Source of the DNA: Lampris incognitus
Lineage: Eukaryota > Chordata > Actinopteri > Lampriformes > Lampridae
Direction of reading: 5' to 3'
Length of the DNA stretch: 64,000 nucleotides
Assembly: GCF_029633865.1 (NCBI RefSeq)
Contig: NC_079211.1
Location: 5,194,118 to 5,258,117, forward strand
Under the pieces are notes generated by a model that was not told the origin of the DNA, did not search any database, and was given only the letters and a program-made list of their open reading frames with translations. Every line of letters begins with the position of its first letter. Position 1 is the first letter of the stretch. Made by a program: the position numbers and the translations under genes. Below, piece by piece: positions 1 to 31,584 of the stretch.

Positions 1-760
1 CATCGCCAGGGTCTGCAGACAGATCCAGAGAAAGATCCACTGTATCGACAACGACGACGTGATGCTGCGGGTGACCTCTTCATGAGAATGGTCTACAGTG
101 CGGTAAAGAATGAGGATTGGACTGCCGAGTACACAGTAAATGACACAAACATCTGTTTCAAGCTGGACACCGGCACACAGGCCAACATAATAATGGCTGA
201 AACTGACTGGCCAGGTTGGAGAGTCCAGCCATCGTGATCACCCAAGGACCGAGTGAAACAGAGCATACAGTGGGGAGGCTATCCTTACAATGGGTACATG
301 CACTTTGGTAATGGCCATAAAAGGTGAGCGATTTGGTGTGCCTTTTGTAATTGTGCAAGGTAGCAAGCCATCCATAATTGGGCTTAAAACATGCGATGCA
401 TTAGGTCTGGTAAAACGTGTTCATGAGGTAAAAAATGAAAGTGACAAGGGCACAGGAAATGTAGAGGATGATTATGCTGATGTTTTGCAGGGTATTGGGA
501 AACTTAAAAGTCACTCACAAAATTGAGCTAGAAAAGCCAAACAAACCAGTCATTCATGCAGCTAGGAAGGGGCCACTAGCTCTACAGGGAAAACTAAAAA
601 GCAGAGTTGAACAGACTAGAATCCTTGGACATAGTAGAAAAAGGAGAGGGACCTAGTGAGTGGGCACTCACTCATTCTAGTAGAGGAAAAGGATGACTAA
701 CTTAGGCTATGTATGGATCCCAAAGAGCTAAACCGATTTTTAAAATGAGAACACTACCAG
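1..760 (+). mobile_element. Gypsy-type (Ty3) LTR retrotransposon fossil, protease to early RT
   Basis: Retropepsin signature FKLDTGTQANII near 160-200, followed by GLKTCDALGLV and then a segment like the start of a Gypsy reverse transcriptase. Broken in several places and truncated at the window edge. It lies in the downstream part of zfyve28, in the opposite orientation. Confidence 0.65.
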
Positions 761-991
761 TTGCCTACAAAAGGGACCTAAATGTTAAAAGACAAAAAAC
801 GTAAACAATGTTCTTGACGGGAGAGATGTCATACGTCATGACGTGATCTGCGTATCACGTAACGTACTTGCATACGGCTTGGGGAACCAGTCGCAGGCGT
901 TGGGAGTTGGGCAGTAAAGGGAGACTAAAGGTTCCTTATGTCGTCTCATATTTTTTTAAGACTCAAAAACAAAACACGACAACATCTAGTC
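761..991. other. Unassigned sequence
   Basis: No gene seen. A dense patch of CRE-like near-palindromes (TACGTCATGACGTGA, GTATCACGTAACGTAC) lies at about 829-872. Confidence 0.4.
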
Positions 992-20607
<19,616 letters not shown>

Positions 20608-20849
20608 CTGGAACATGTTAAACAACATGAACAAAATCAGTAGACAACACAGAATAAACTTAGTTCTGGGTTGGGCGGGTATTAAGCGGAGAAAGCAGGG
20701 GTCTGAAGTTCAAATGTGCTCGGCGAGGCCTGAAAATTAAAACAAAGGACTTACTAAGAATGTTTAAAAATGTCAGGTACAAGGTAAAAAATGAACTCCG
20801 TTTTCAGCCTTCTGCAAATCTCTGAGATGGAGAAAACTTCTCCTCCTAC

Positions 20850-21055
20850 TAAAAGCCAACTTTTTTTTCAAATTTTGATATACTTTATTAATCCCCGTGA
20901 GGAAATTCTTCTCTGCAATTAACCCATCCTAGCTGTGTAGCCAGGAGCAGTGGGCAGCCGCTGTGCAGCGCCCGGAGACCAACTCCAGTTCTTCTTGCCA
21001 TGCCTTGGTCAGGGCACAGACAGGAAGGAGTATGTACCCTAACATGCATGTCTTT
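20850..21055 (-). mobile_element. SINE 3'-body fragment (reverse)
   Basis: Contains TTATTAATCCCCGTGAGGAAA, CTAGCTGTGTAGCCAGGAGC and CAACTCCAGTTCTTCTTGCC, the reverse complement of the block at 52485-52625. Confidence 0.5.
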
Positions 21056-21189
21056 TTTTTTTAATGCCTTTTTTGTTAAATGACAGTCTACCCACCAGCA
21101 GCACTGGACCTGATTTATATTCGTATATATTGATGCATTCTATTTCTATTGGAAATGCACTTGAATTTCACCCCTCTCCAAAAAAAAAA

Positions 21190-23850
21190 CGAACTTCTGC
21201 TCTGGTTAACAGGTCCTGGTGGGGGTGTAGTAGCTGCTTTTAAGAACCATTACACTTGTATTCCTTTTACGTTTGGTTCTTTTAATAGTTTAGAAATCTT
21301 AACTTTCAAAATTGTGTGACAACCCAATTTGCTGTATAATTATTTATCGACCCCCCCCCAATTCATCTACAGGTTTTCTCAATGAATTCTCTGAGCTATT
21401 GTCCTCTCTTGTTCTTTAATTTGATAGGGACGTTATAGTTGGTGATTTTAACATCCATATGGATAATCCTTCCAACTCATTTGTCATGGATTTTTTTTTA
21501 AAATGCTAAATCTTTTATCCTTGTGCAGCATGTCACTGGCCCCACACATAACCGTGGGCACACCCTTGATTTAGTTTTCACCCTGAACATTTTGTCCTTG
21601 ACCATAATTGTATTACATTTGATGCTTCTTTATCACTTACTACACTACCCCACAAATGTATAATTAACTCTCGCATCGTTAATAAGCAGTCAGCAGCCAT
21701 GTTTTCTAGTTATTTTCCAGTCTGGCCAGCTGCCTTCCACTCTCCGCCAACATTAATGACCAAGTTGGTTGGATTAATGATTTGTGTACATCTGCCCTTG
21801 ATTTTTCAGTTCCAAATACTTCCAGGGCTGTCCCAGTTATTAACACAACCCCTGGGATCAGTGAAAACATCCATCAAAAAAGAAGGGAATATAGGAAGAC
21901 CGAACACAGATGGAAAAAATCTGGTCTTGAAGTTCATCAACTCACCATGGAGTTATTGTCTAAATTGAATCAAGCTATTAAAGATTCGAGAGCTGCTTAC
22001 TTCTCTGACTTGACTGAGAGTCATAAACGTACCCCTGGGTTTCTGTTTAGTACTATCAGCTTGTGAATCCCTCTCTTCCTCCCATTTCTGCCTGTTCTGC
22101 TAATGGCTGTGAAACTTTCTTGTCTTGTCTTTCTTTGTTGACAAGATCGATGGCCTAAGGTCCAATTTTACCCCCGTTGTCCCCCACCACTGCCCCTTTC
22201 AGCCGTCCGATTTTAATGTCAGAATTTGCTCCTGTATCTCTTCAGTTCCTTGTTAATATTGTAGACCTCATGCATCCCTCCTCCAGGCCCTTTGATATAG
22301 TTCTAACAACATTTTTAAAATCCATCCTCCCTGGCTTAGGTTCCAGCCTGCTCTCTATCATCAACTGCTCAATAACATCCAGGTCTGTACGTGACTACTT
22401 TAAAATTGCCTGTGTTCAGCCCCTCCTCAAAAAACCCTCTCTTGATTCGGCAAGGGTAGAGAATTATAGACCAATTTCCAAACTTTCTTTCTTATCCAGA
22501 ATCCTTGAAAAATTTCTTGCAGACCAAATCCTGCAGCTGACTGATGATCATAACATTTTTGATATATTTCAATCTGGCTTTCGTCACAAGCATTCTACTG
22601 AGACTGCATGTCTAAGAGTGTCCAATGACATTCTTATGCATGCTGATAAAGGTGAATAATCTATTTTCATTCTTCTAGATTTATCCGCTGCCTTTGATAC
22701 CATCGATCATGCCATCTCACTTGATAGGTTGGAGAACTAGGATTGCATTTCTGGTATAGCATTAAATTGGTTTTGCTCTTATCTGACAAATAGATATTTT
22801 AATGTTTGTATCAACAGTCTTGTATCCTCGTCAGCTCCCCTACTGTGTGGAGTCCCTCAGGGGTCTGTCCTTGGGCCAGTCCTCTTCTCTTTATACGTGC
22901 TTCCTCTGGTTCATTTGTTTAGTCCCTTTCAAGACATGTCGTACCACTGTTATGCCGATGATACTCAGATCTATTTCCCTGCCGAACCCAATAACCTGAA
23001 TCAACTGTCTCCCTCCATGATTGCTTAGCTGCCACAAAAGACTGGATGTCCCTTAATTTCCTCCATCTAAACCCCAACAAAACGGAAGTTCTCTTAATTG
23101 GTCCTGAGGACTTTGCCACTGCAGTTGATCAGCTTATTGGTCCACGTCATTCAAACATCAAATCTACCGCTAAATATCTTTGTATCATCTTTGACCAGAA
23201 TATGTCTTTCGATCACATTGTTACTAAGCTTGTCCAATCCTGTTTTCTTCAGCTACGAAATATTCCAAAAATCATAAATATTTTGTCTTTTAAGGATATC
23301 GAAAAATTAATTCACACTTTCATTTTCTCCCATGTAGATTACTGTAACTCCCTCTACTCTGGCCTCAACCAAGCTACTTTCAATCATCTACAGTTGGTTC
23401 AGAACGCAGCTGCTAGACTACTAACTAGGACTAGCCGTAGGTCCCATATTACCCCTATTCTTGCATCCCTCCGTTAGCTTCCCGTAAAATTCAGAATAAT
23501 ATATAAGATCTTATTGATTACTGGCGCCCGGGTAGCGTAGCGGTCTATTCCATTGCCTACCAACACGAGGGTTGGCGGTTCGAATCTCCGGCTTGGCGTC
23601 TCTACAGACACAATTGGCCGTGTCTGCGGGTGGGAAGTCGGATGTGGATGTGTGTCCCGGTCGCTGCACTAGCGCCTCATCTGGTCGGTCGGGGCGTTCG
23701 TCAGAGAGGGGGTGGAGCAGCGACCGGGACGGTGGGGTAATTGGCCAGATACAATTGGGGAGAAAATTGAAGGGGAAAAAAACAGATCTTATTGGTTACA
23801 TTTAAAGCGCTGCATGATCTTGCCGCCAGTTACCACCCCCCCCCCCCCCA
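21190..23850 (+). mobile_element. L2/CR1-group LINE, endonuclease to 3' end, with SINE insertion
   Basis: Endonuclease part VGDFNIHMDNPSNSF near 21440. RT with ENYRPISKLSFLSRILEKFL (22460s), FQSGFRHKHSTETACLRVSN, CGVPQGSVLGPV, then CYADDTQIYF (about 22950) and a thumb/C-terminal piece to 23470. Stops and frameshifts occur near 22060, 22657, 22737 and 23026. A SINE interrupts it at 23521-23782; the LINE frame resumes with LLVTFKALHDLAASY. Confidence 0.75.
23521..23782 (+). mobile_element. tRNA-SINE family A, internally shortened, with 15-bp target duplication
   Basis: Head GCGCCCGGGTAGCGTAGCGG, B box GGTTCGAATCTCC, shortened body, A-rich end. It is flanked by AGATCTTATTGATTA and AGATCTTATTGGTTA (14 of 15), and the host LINE sequence continues across it. 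Confidence 0.85.
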
Positions 23851-26800
23851 GCGGCTGGTGCTCTACTTCGGAGCCTACGTTTGGTACCACGCCGGCAATA
23901 ATGTGGATCAATGGGCTGCTTATATTGATTATCCATCCAGTAACACCGCTACTTCAATACACGTCAGTGGAACTTGTTCGACTACGACCCCCCCCCACCT
24001 CTCCGAGCCTTCACCAGCGCTGCACCTTCACCGAGATATGGTTCATCGTCATTTCCGTCGGAAATACGTTCACCGTGGATCCCGCCGGGACTTCCGCCTC
24101 CATGACACAAAACCAGCCCGTTCCTTCCGCTCCTCCTTCCCTCGTCCCTCAAGAAAACCCCGACGGACTGTTGACCACAGCGCCCTAGCTAGCTAGCTAA
24201 CCTAGCCAGGTCGGTTAGCATCAAACCCGGAAAAAACAACCTCTCCATCGGGTTGTTTAACATTCGCTCGCTAACCAACAAGGGACGCCTACTACATGAT
24301 CGTAAGTTTGATTTCCTGTGCTTGACTGAGACGTGGCAACGAATAAATGACTTCTCACAGTTTAATCAAACTATTCCTCCCGGGTTTGCGTAAATCCCGT
24401 GACACCGGCGGGGGGGGGGGGGGGTAGTGAAAAGTGGAAAGTGTCTTCCATACCTGGGCCTGTTTCATTTGAGTCCACTGGCCTACAAATCAATGGGCCA
24501 AATCCTACCAGACTAGCCACTGTTTATCGACCACCGAAGCCCAATAACAATTTCTTAAACGAACTTTCTGTTTTTCTAACTTTCTTATGTTCTTTATCCC
24601 CCAATGTAATAATGCTGCTGGGTGATTTTAATATACACATGGACAGTGTCCACATTACTCTCACAAGGGATTTTACATCATGCCTGGACAGTTTTGGATT
24701 ACAGCAATATATTGGTTGTCCTACGCACTCCAAAGGACACGTACTTGATCTGATTCGCTGCTCCGGTGTAACTCCTCTTAACTGCAATGCATCTGATTTG
24801 CCCATTTCCAACCACAGGGTAGTGTCTTGCGATGTTAATTTAACAGTATCCAAAACAAATGTCACGACCTCATTCCGTAATATTAAGAATATTGATTTAT
24901 CTGCTGTCACTAGTGAAATTGATAACCTCCCCAGCAAAGACAATTTATCCACCCCAGACGAACTGGTCTCTCATTACAACAATGGCCTTTCTAGTCTTTT
25001 AAACAATCTCGCTCCTTTAAAAACCTGTTTTGTTTCCTTTACCCACTCTGCCCCTTGGTTTACACCCAGACTACACCAGCTTAAAGCTAAAGGCCGTCTC
25101 CTGGAACCCCTTTACACAAAAACTGGCCTTGTTGTTCATAAAGACATGTATAATGACCACATACTTCATTATAAGGAGGCTCTGTCCACAGCTAAATCGT
25201 CTTGTTACGCAAATTTAATTAGATCAGGTGAAGGGAACTCTAGAACCCTGTTCTCCATGGTAAACAATATTTTACAGCCACGAGACACTCTTGCACCTCA
25301 CCTGCATTCAGTTGCTCAATGTAACGCCTTCATGACCTTTTTTAATGCCAAAATTTAAAAAATTCATCAGCAGTTGACCCCGTCATACAATACTGCATAC
25401 AGTTCATCTTATTCACCCTCCTATGTTCCCCTCTGTTCTTCACTATCTGGTTTTAACCGCCCAACTGTTGCAGAAATATCTGTTCTTATTCGCATATCCA
25501 AATCATCTACCTGTCAGTTAGACCCCCTTCCTACTCATTTAGTAAAAGTCTGTCTACCTTCTCTATCCTCATTAGTAACTGATATCATACATTCCTCCTT
25601 TACCTCTGGTCTTGTTCCCTCATCTCTCAAAACAGCTGCAATAACTCCAATACTCAAGAAACCTGGTGCAGACCCCAACAATTTGAATAATTCTCGCTCA
25701 ATCTCAAATTTGCAATTTATTTCTAAAACACTCGAAAGAACAGTCACATCTCAGGTACACGCTCACATGACTAACAACAATCTGTTTGAGCAATTCCAGT
25801 CTGGTTTTTGCTCCATGCACAGTACGGAGACAGCCTTGGTGAAAACCACCAATGATCTTTTGATGGCAGCTGACTCTGGACTCTTTAACCATACTTGACC
25901 TTCTTGATCTGAGTGCAGCCTTTAATACCATTTCACACAACATCTTCCTAGGAAGATTAGCTTCCATTGGAATAACTGGCACCCCTCTTACCTGGTTTAG
26001 ATCATATCTCTCTGGCCGCACTCAGTTTGTCCAACTTAAAAATGTGAGATCTCAGCCCTTTCCTGTTACTACCAGTGTTCCTCGGGGCTCTGTATTGGGA
26101 CCCCTCCTATTTATTATTTATCTACTACCTCTTGGCCACATTTTCAGGAAATTTGGCATTCAATTTCACTGCTACGCAGATGACACCCAGCTTTATCTAT
26201 CCACCAAACCTACCTCCACTCTTCCACCCACTTCCCTTTCTGACTGCTTGCTAGAAATTAAATCCTGGTTTTCATACCACTTCCTCAAACTTAATAGTGA
26301 TAAAACTGAGATCCTCCTAGTTGGCACTAAATCTACTGTGGCCAAAAGTGATAGTTTTTCTCTTACTATTGACAATTCTATAGCTCCCCCATCGCCTCGG
26401 GTTAAGAGTCTGCCTACATCAACAATGTTACTCGGTCTGCATACTTCCACCCACGCAATATTAATCGTCTTCAGCCGTCACTTACACCTAAAAGCACAGC
26501 CATACTCATTCACACCCTGGTTACATCAAGTACTGACTTCTGTAATTCTATCCCCTGGTCTTTCCCTCAAGTGTCTTCATAAACTTCAGTTGGTCCAGAA
26601 TTCAGCTGCCGGTTATTACCAGAACTCCTTCCATAGATCATATCCCTCCTGTTCTTCAGCAACTCCATTGGCTCCCTGTTACATACCGTATTGACTTAAA
26701 GATCCTGCTCTTCACCTTTAAGGCCCTTAATAACTTAGCTCCTCCCTATCTTTCCAAACTCCTTCATATCCACATACCCTCCTGCACTCTCAGATCCTCT

Positions 26801-27135
26801 TCTGCTCTCCAACTCACAACACCATCGGCCCGCTTGTCTATCATGGGGTCTAGAGCCTTCAGTTGTTCTGCCCCCGCCTATGGAACTCTATCCCACAAGA
26901 AATTCGCAACATTGAATCTCTTTCAACCTTCAAATCCCACCTTTTCAAACTGGCATATTCAGTCTGATCCACGCTTCATTGAGTTTTGTGCAGATGACGA
27001 TTTTATACTTATTTGTTGTGTTAACTTTTTATTGTCTACCCTGCTTTGTTTTGATTTTATGCTGTCTGATACAGTGCTGCTTGTTTTTATTGTGTTCTGT
27101 AAGGTGTCCCTGAGTGCTTTGAAAGGCGCCCACAA
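23851..27135 (+). mobile_element. L2-type LINE, near full length, inactive
   Basis: 5' region 23851-24240. Endonuclease from about 24250 (NIRSLTNKGRLLHDRKFDFL, LTETW, LLGDFNIHMD, SNHRVVSCD). RT 25374-26694 with FQSGFCSMHSTETALVKTTN, LDLSAAFNTISHN, RGSVLGPLLFIIY and the catalytic CYADDTQLYLS. The 3' end has LFKLAYS and a TTATTATT tail. Frame breaks near 24391, 25358 and 25900 and a small deletion near 26405 inactivate it. Confidence 0.85.
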
Positions 27136-27159
27136 ATAACATTTATTATTATCATTATT

Positions 27160-28508
27160 TGTCAACCAACAGTCTTGTTCCAACCAAGCAGTCACACACC
27201 TGATTCTATTAGTCAACCAATAGTCTTGTTCCAACCAAGCAGTCACACACCTGATTCTATTAGTCAACCAGTAGTCTTGTTCCAACCAAGCAGTCACACA
27301 CCTTATCTGTAGTCAACCAGTTGTCTTGTTCCAACCAAGCAGTCACACACCTGATTCTATTCTGTTAGTCAACCAGTAGTCTTTTAGTCTTGTTCCAACC
27401 GAGCAGTCACACTCTTTATTCTAGTAGTCAACCAACAGTCTTGTTCCAACCAAGCAGTCACACACCTGATTCCATTAGTCAACCAATAGTCTTGTTCCAA
27501 CCAAGCAGTCGCACACCTGATTCCATTAGTCAGCCAATAGTCTTGTTCCAACCAAGCAGTCACACACCTTATTCTAGTAGTCAACCAATAGTCTTGTTCC
27601 AACCAAGCAGTCACACACCTTATTCTATTAGTCAGCCAATATTCTTGTTCCAACCAAGCAGTCACACAACTTATTCTAGTAGTCAACCAATAGTCTTGTT
27701 CCAACCAAGCAATCACACACCTTATTCTAGTAGTCAACCAATAGTCTTGTTCCAACCAAGCAGTCACACACATGATTCTGTTAGTCAGCCAATAGTCTTG
27801 TTCCAACCAAGCAGTCACACACCTTATTCTAGTAGTCAACCAATAGTCTTGTTCCAACCAAGCAATCACACACCTTATTCTAGTAGTCAACCAATAGTCT
27901 TGTTGCAACCAAGCAGTCACACACCTTATTCTGTTAGTCAGCCAATAGTCTTGTTCCAACCAAGCAGTCACACACCTTATTCTAGTAGTCAACCAATAGT
28001 ATTGTTCCAACCAAGCAGTCACACACCTGATTCTGTTAGTCAGCCAATAGTCTTGTTCCAACCAAGCAGTCACACACCTTATTCTAGTAGTCAACCAATA
28101 GTCTTGTTCCAACCAAGCAGTCACACACCTTATTCTAGTAGTCAACCAATAGTCTTGTTCCAACCAAGCAGTCACACACCTGATTCTATTAGTCAGCCAA
28201 TAGTCTTGTTCCAACCAAGCAGTCACACACCTTATTCTAGTAGTCAACCAATAGTCTTGTTCCAACCAAGCAGTCACACACCTTATTCTAGTAGTCAACC
28301 AATAGTCTTGTTCCAACCAAGCAGTCACACAATTGATTCTATTAGTCAGCCAATAGTCTTGTTCCAACCAAGAAGTCACACACCTTATTCTAGTAGTCAA
28401 CCAATAGTCTTGTTGCAACCAAGCAGTCACAGACCTGATTCTATTAGTCAGCCAATAGTCTTGTTCCAACCAAGTAGTCACACACCTGATTTTATTAGTC
28501 AACAAATA
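27160..28508. repeat. 51-bp tandem array (about 26 copies) derived from a MITE
   Basis: Unit contains CTTGTTCCAACCAAGCAGTC, ACACACCT and TAGTCAACCAATAGT. Because 51 is a multiple of three, both strands stay open for over 370 codons; these are not genes. The unit matches one arm of the MITE at 8945-9147, and the array runs straight into that MITE's terminal sequence at 28509-28602. Confidence 0.9.
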
Positions 28509-28602
28509 GTCTTTGCTAATGACCTTGATTTGTGTTCAGGTGTGTAACTACCGGGTTGGAATAAAGACCTGCACCCTTTCTGGATCATGTTGCCCATCCC
28601 TG
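28509..28602. mobile_element. Terminal half of hAT-like MITE (array parent)
   Basis: TTCAGGTGTGTAACTACCGG through GATCATGTTGCCCATCCCTG corresponds to the reverse of the left end of the 8945 element (CAGGGGTGGGCAAACC). The opposite terminus is absent. Confidence 0.7.
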
Positions 28603-28913
28603 TATCTGAAGGAAGCAAAGTTTGCTGTAAAAGTTTAATTTTATGAAAAGTTTTAGTTTACATTTTACAATTATTTCTCTTTGAAAATACAAATAACATA
28701 CTTTATTTATTTAAATGCATTTCATGCCCATATTGTTAATTTATTTTGGTACGTTTGATTCGAGAGCACGGTGGCACTAGAACGTTTGACCCCTTTAGAA
28801 TTTTCTATATTTCTGCATAAATGTGACCTCCATTGTGTTCAGATCTTCATCTAACTCCTAAAACTGGATAGAAAACCCAATTAAAAAAAATAACAAGAAC
28901 AATTACACTTTCA

Positions 28914-29340
28914 GGGCGTCCGGGTAGCGTGGCGGTCTATTCCGTTGCCTACCAAGACGGGGATCATGGGTTCAGATCCCCGTGTTACCTCCGGCTTGGT
29001 CGGGCGACCCTACAGACACAACTGGCCGTGTCTGCGGGTGGGAGGCTGGATGTGGGTGTGTGTCCTGGTCGCTGCACTAACACCTCCTCTGGTCGGTCGG
29101 GGCGCCTGTTCAGGGGCGGAGGGGGAACTGGGGGGAATAGTGTGATCCTCCCACACGCTACGTCCCCCTGGAGAAACTCCTCACTTGTCAGGTAAAAAGA
29201 ATCAGCTGGCGACTCCACATGTATGAGAGGAGGCATGTGGTAGTCTGCAGCCTTCCCTGGATTGGCAGTGGGGGGGGGGGTGAAGCAGTGACCGGGATGG
29301 CTGGGAAGAGTGGGATAATTGGCTGGATACAATTTCTCCA
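28914..29340 (+). mobile_element. tRNA-SINE family A, near full length
   Basis: Head GGGCGTCCGGGTAGCGTGGC, B-box region, central GACACAACTGGCCGTGTCTG and 3' part ending GGCTGGATACAATTTCTCC. About 425 bp, the best-preserved plan of this family here together with 61904. Confidence 0.8.
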
Positions 29341-29518
29341 ACAAAGACACTTACTCTTGGATCATTTTACACAATAAATAAATGAAAGAGTACAATGTTT
29401 TTTGTGTTATTTATTTGATGGTGTTCTCCGTATCCACTTTCAGTGCTTAGATGAAGATGTGATTTTAGGTCACATTCATGCAAAAATACAGAAAATTCTA
29501 AAGGATTTGCTGTACTTG

Positions 29519-30027
29519 TATGGGTGTAAGAAAATATCGATACACTCGAGTATCGCGATATTATCTTTTGTGATACTGTATCGATTCCCATAACCACTAT
29601 ATCGATATTTAATTGTTTACATGTGAAGGTTTGTGAGAAATATTTTGTGTTGTGTGTAACCCCACGACCGCTAGATAAGTGTTGTCATCTATCTTCAGCC
29701 ATTTGACTCTTCCACTCCAACCCAACAATATAAACTGAGACAGGAAGTAGCATAAGCACAAAGAACACCAACCTATGAAACCACAGTATATCGCCTTCCT
29801 TACAGTATCACAATTTATCACCGTTCTTACAGTATCACAATTTATCACCGTTCTTACAGTATCACAATGTATCACCGTTCTTACAGTATCACAATATATC
29901 ACCTTTCTTACAGTATCACAATATATCACCTCTCTTACAGTATCACAATATATCACGATATATTGAATCGTAAAACTGTATCGTGATACGTACCGTATCA
30001 CCAGATCCTCACCAATACACAGCCCTA
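29519..30027. mobile_element. hAT-like MITE, 509 bp, with internal 27-bp minisatellite
   Basis: Flanked by perfect TGTACTTG at 29511-29518 and 30028-30035. Ends TATGGGTGTAAG and CACAGCCCTA. TATCGATA-rich ends surround about seven copies of a 27-bp unit (CTTACAGTATCACAATATAT plus CACCGTT) at about 29795-29960. Confidence 0.75.
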
Positions 30028-30110
30028 TGTACTTGTAACTTGTGGTTTATTTCTCCTGATCAACACGTGTTTCTCTTTGTGTCTGTTGCACGTGCTCTGT
30101 CTGGTGACAG

Positions 30111-30400
30111 ATATCACGGAGTCGGACATCTTGTCTCTGCTTTGTCGTTGTTCAAGTCTAGAGTTTCTTCTCCAGCCTTTGTGTCTGAGTGTTGACATGC
30201 CCGAGGACAGAACAACAGGTGATCCTCCAAGTGCCCACACCTTACAACACAAGAAGACAGAAGAACGACTACCTTCTTTCAACAAAGAGGCGATGAGACA
30301 TGAGACGAGTGTGCAAAGTGGCAGACATGTGACTTTAAAAGAGGTCAGTCAAACATGCTGTGGCAACCAATTTACTGACCTGACACGTCTTCTGTGTTAA
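30111..30400 (+). other. Unrecognised open stretch, candidate host exon
   Basis: An acceptor-like GGTGACAG precedes an open frame reading ITESDILSLLCRCSSLEFLL and later HVTLKEVSQTCCGNQ to a TAA at about 30400. It shows no repeat character and lies between zfyve28 and rnf4, where CFAP99 sits in human. I do not recognise the protein. It may be a last exon (an AATAAA occurs near 30863) or chance. Confidence 0.25.
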
Positions 30401-30689
30401 AACTGGGATTTTCTTGGGACGCGTCGACACGTGACGGCGGTACAGCAAGTGGCTCGGTTAATATTTGGTCTGACATGGGGATAATGTGAAGTATTGCATC
30501 TTTTCTACCATTTAACTAATCAGGTTTGCTTATCTTTATTTATATACAAATGTACTGACTGAGTCATAACATGAATGCATAGTGCAGAAATATAGCACTC
30601 CTTCCCTTGTTGCAAATTAGACTGTTACTCCAATAATATTAAATAAGGTACATATTTTAAATAGATGTTAGATGATATTTACATAGATG

Positions 30690-30760
<71 letters not shown>

Positions 30761-30949
30761 TTACATATTCCTAGTTTCCTTTCTTTAAAATGCTATGATC
30801 ATATGTTTTACTGTTGAGCATCTCACCAAGATAAACTCATAGTATGAACATACTTTGCTGTAAATAAACTTGAATTTGATTTTACATCCTTTAGTATGTA
30901 TAGTATTGGAGTATACAATACCCTGGCAACAGAAATGTTATTTAAAAAA

Positions 30950-30985
<36 letters not shown>

Positions 30986-31584
30986 TTATTTATTTCGAAT
31001 CTATACCACGACAAGCTAAAGTTTCTTCATTTCCTTTCAAAATAAACTGTTTTGTTTGATAGTCATGCAAACGTACCTTTGGTTTCTGGAACCACCTTCT
31101 GATTTTATTCATTGCTGATGGAAGATTCCAGACTGGTGTGAATCGATGTTGCAGGTGTTGGAGTCACCGAGACACTGGCCAGTGGTTCAGGTGGTGACAG
31201 TGGAACTAGCTATGGTGAACACTTGGGGGGGGGGCGGGTTTAAATGTAACACACCTATCCAAGACCTCTCTCCTATGTCCTCCCATCCAGCCTACCTGTT
31301 ATTCTTTTTCATTTCCAGGAATCACACACATGCCTCCTTTTCTCTGAGGCTGTTGTAGACTTTTGTGTCTTTTTCTGACAAGTCGAGAGAAGACAGCATT
31401 GAAACCTCATTGATTATTTCTACTGTAGCATGTATGCATAGCATCCTTTCAGTGCAAATAGAGACAATGTATTTTGTAAGGATAATACTCCCATTTGTCA
31501 AAATTGAGAGTTTTAATATTTTTTTCTCATTCTTAGCCTCCTAAAAATATTTTCATATACAGTCTTTATATATATATTATATGT
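30401..31584. other. AT-rich intergenic sequence with microsatellites
   Basis: Contains CA/TA repeats and AT-rich DNA, including an AATAAA near 30863. No gene recognised. Confidence 0.4.
30692..30758. repeat. (CA)n(TA)n microsatellite
   Basis: About 17 CA followed by about 16 TA dinucleotides. A second TA tract lies at about 30950-30981. Confidence 0.95.

Noticed and set aside
27160-28508. CRISPR-like regular repeats
   Set aside because: Units are directly adjacent with no unique spacers, in a vertebrate genome. The same holds for the 36-bp and 44-bp arrays.
27384-28547. Open frames of 373 and 385 codons (CVTAWLEQDYWLT and VLFQPSSHTPYSSSQPI repeats)
   Set aside because: They come from the 51-bp array derived from a MITE; open on both strands only because 51 is divisible by three.
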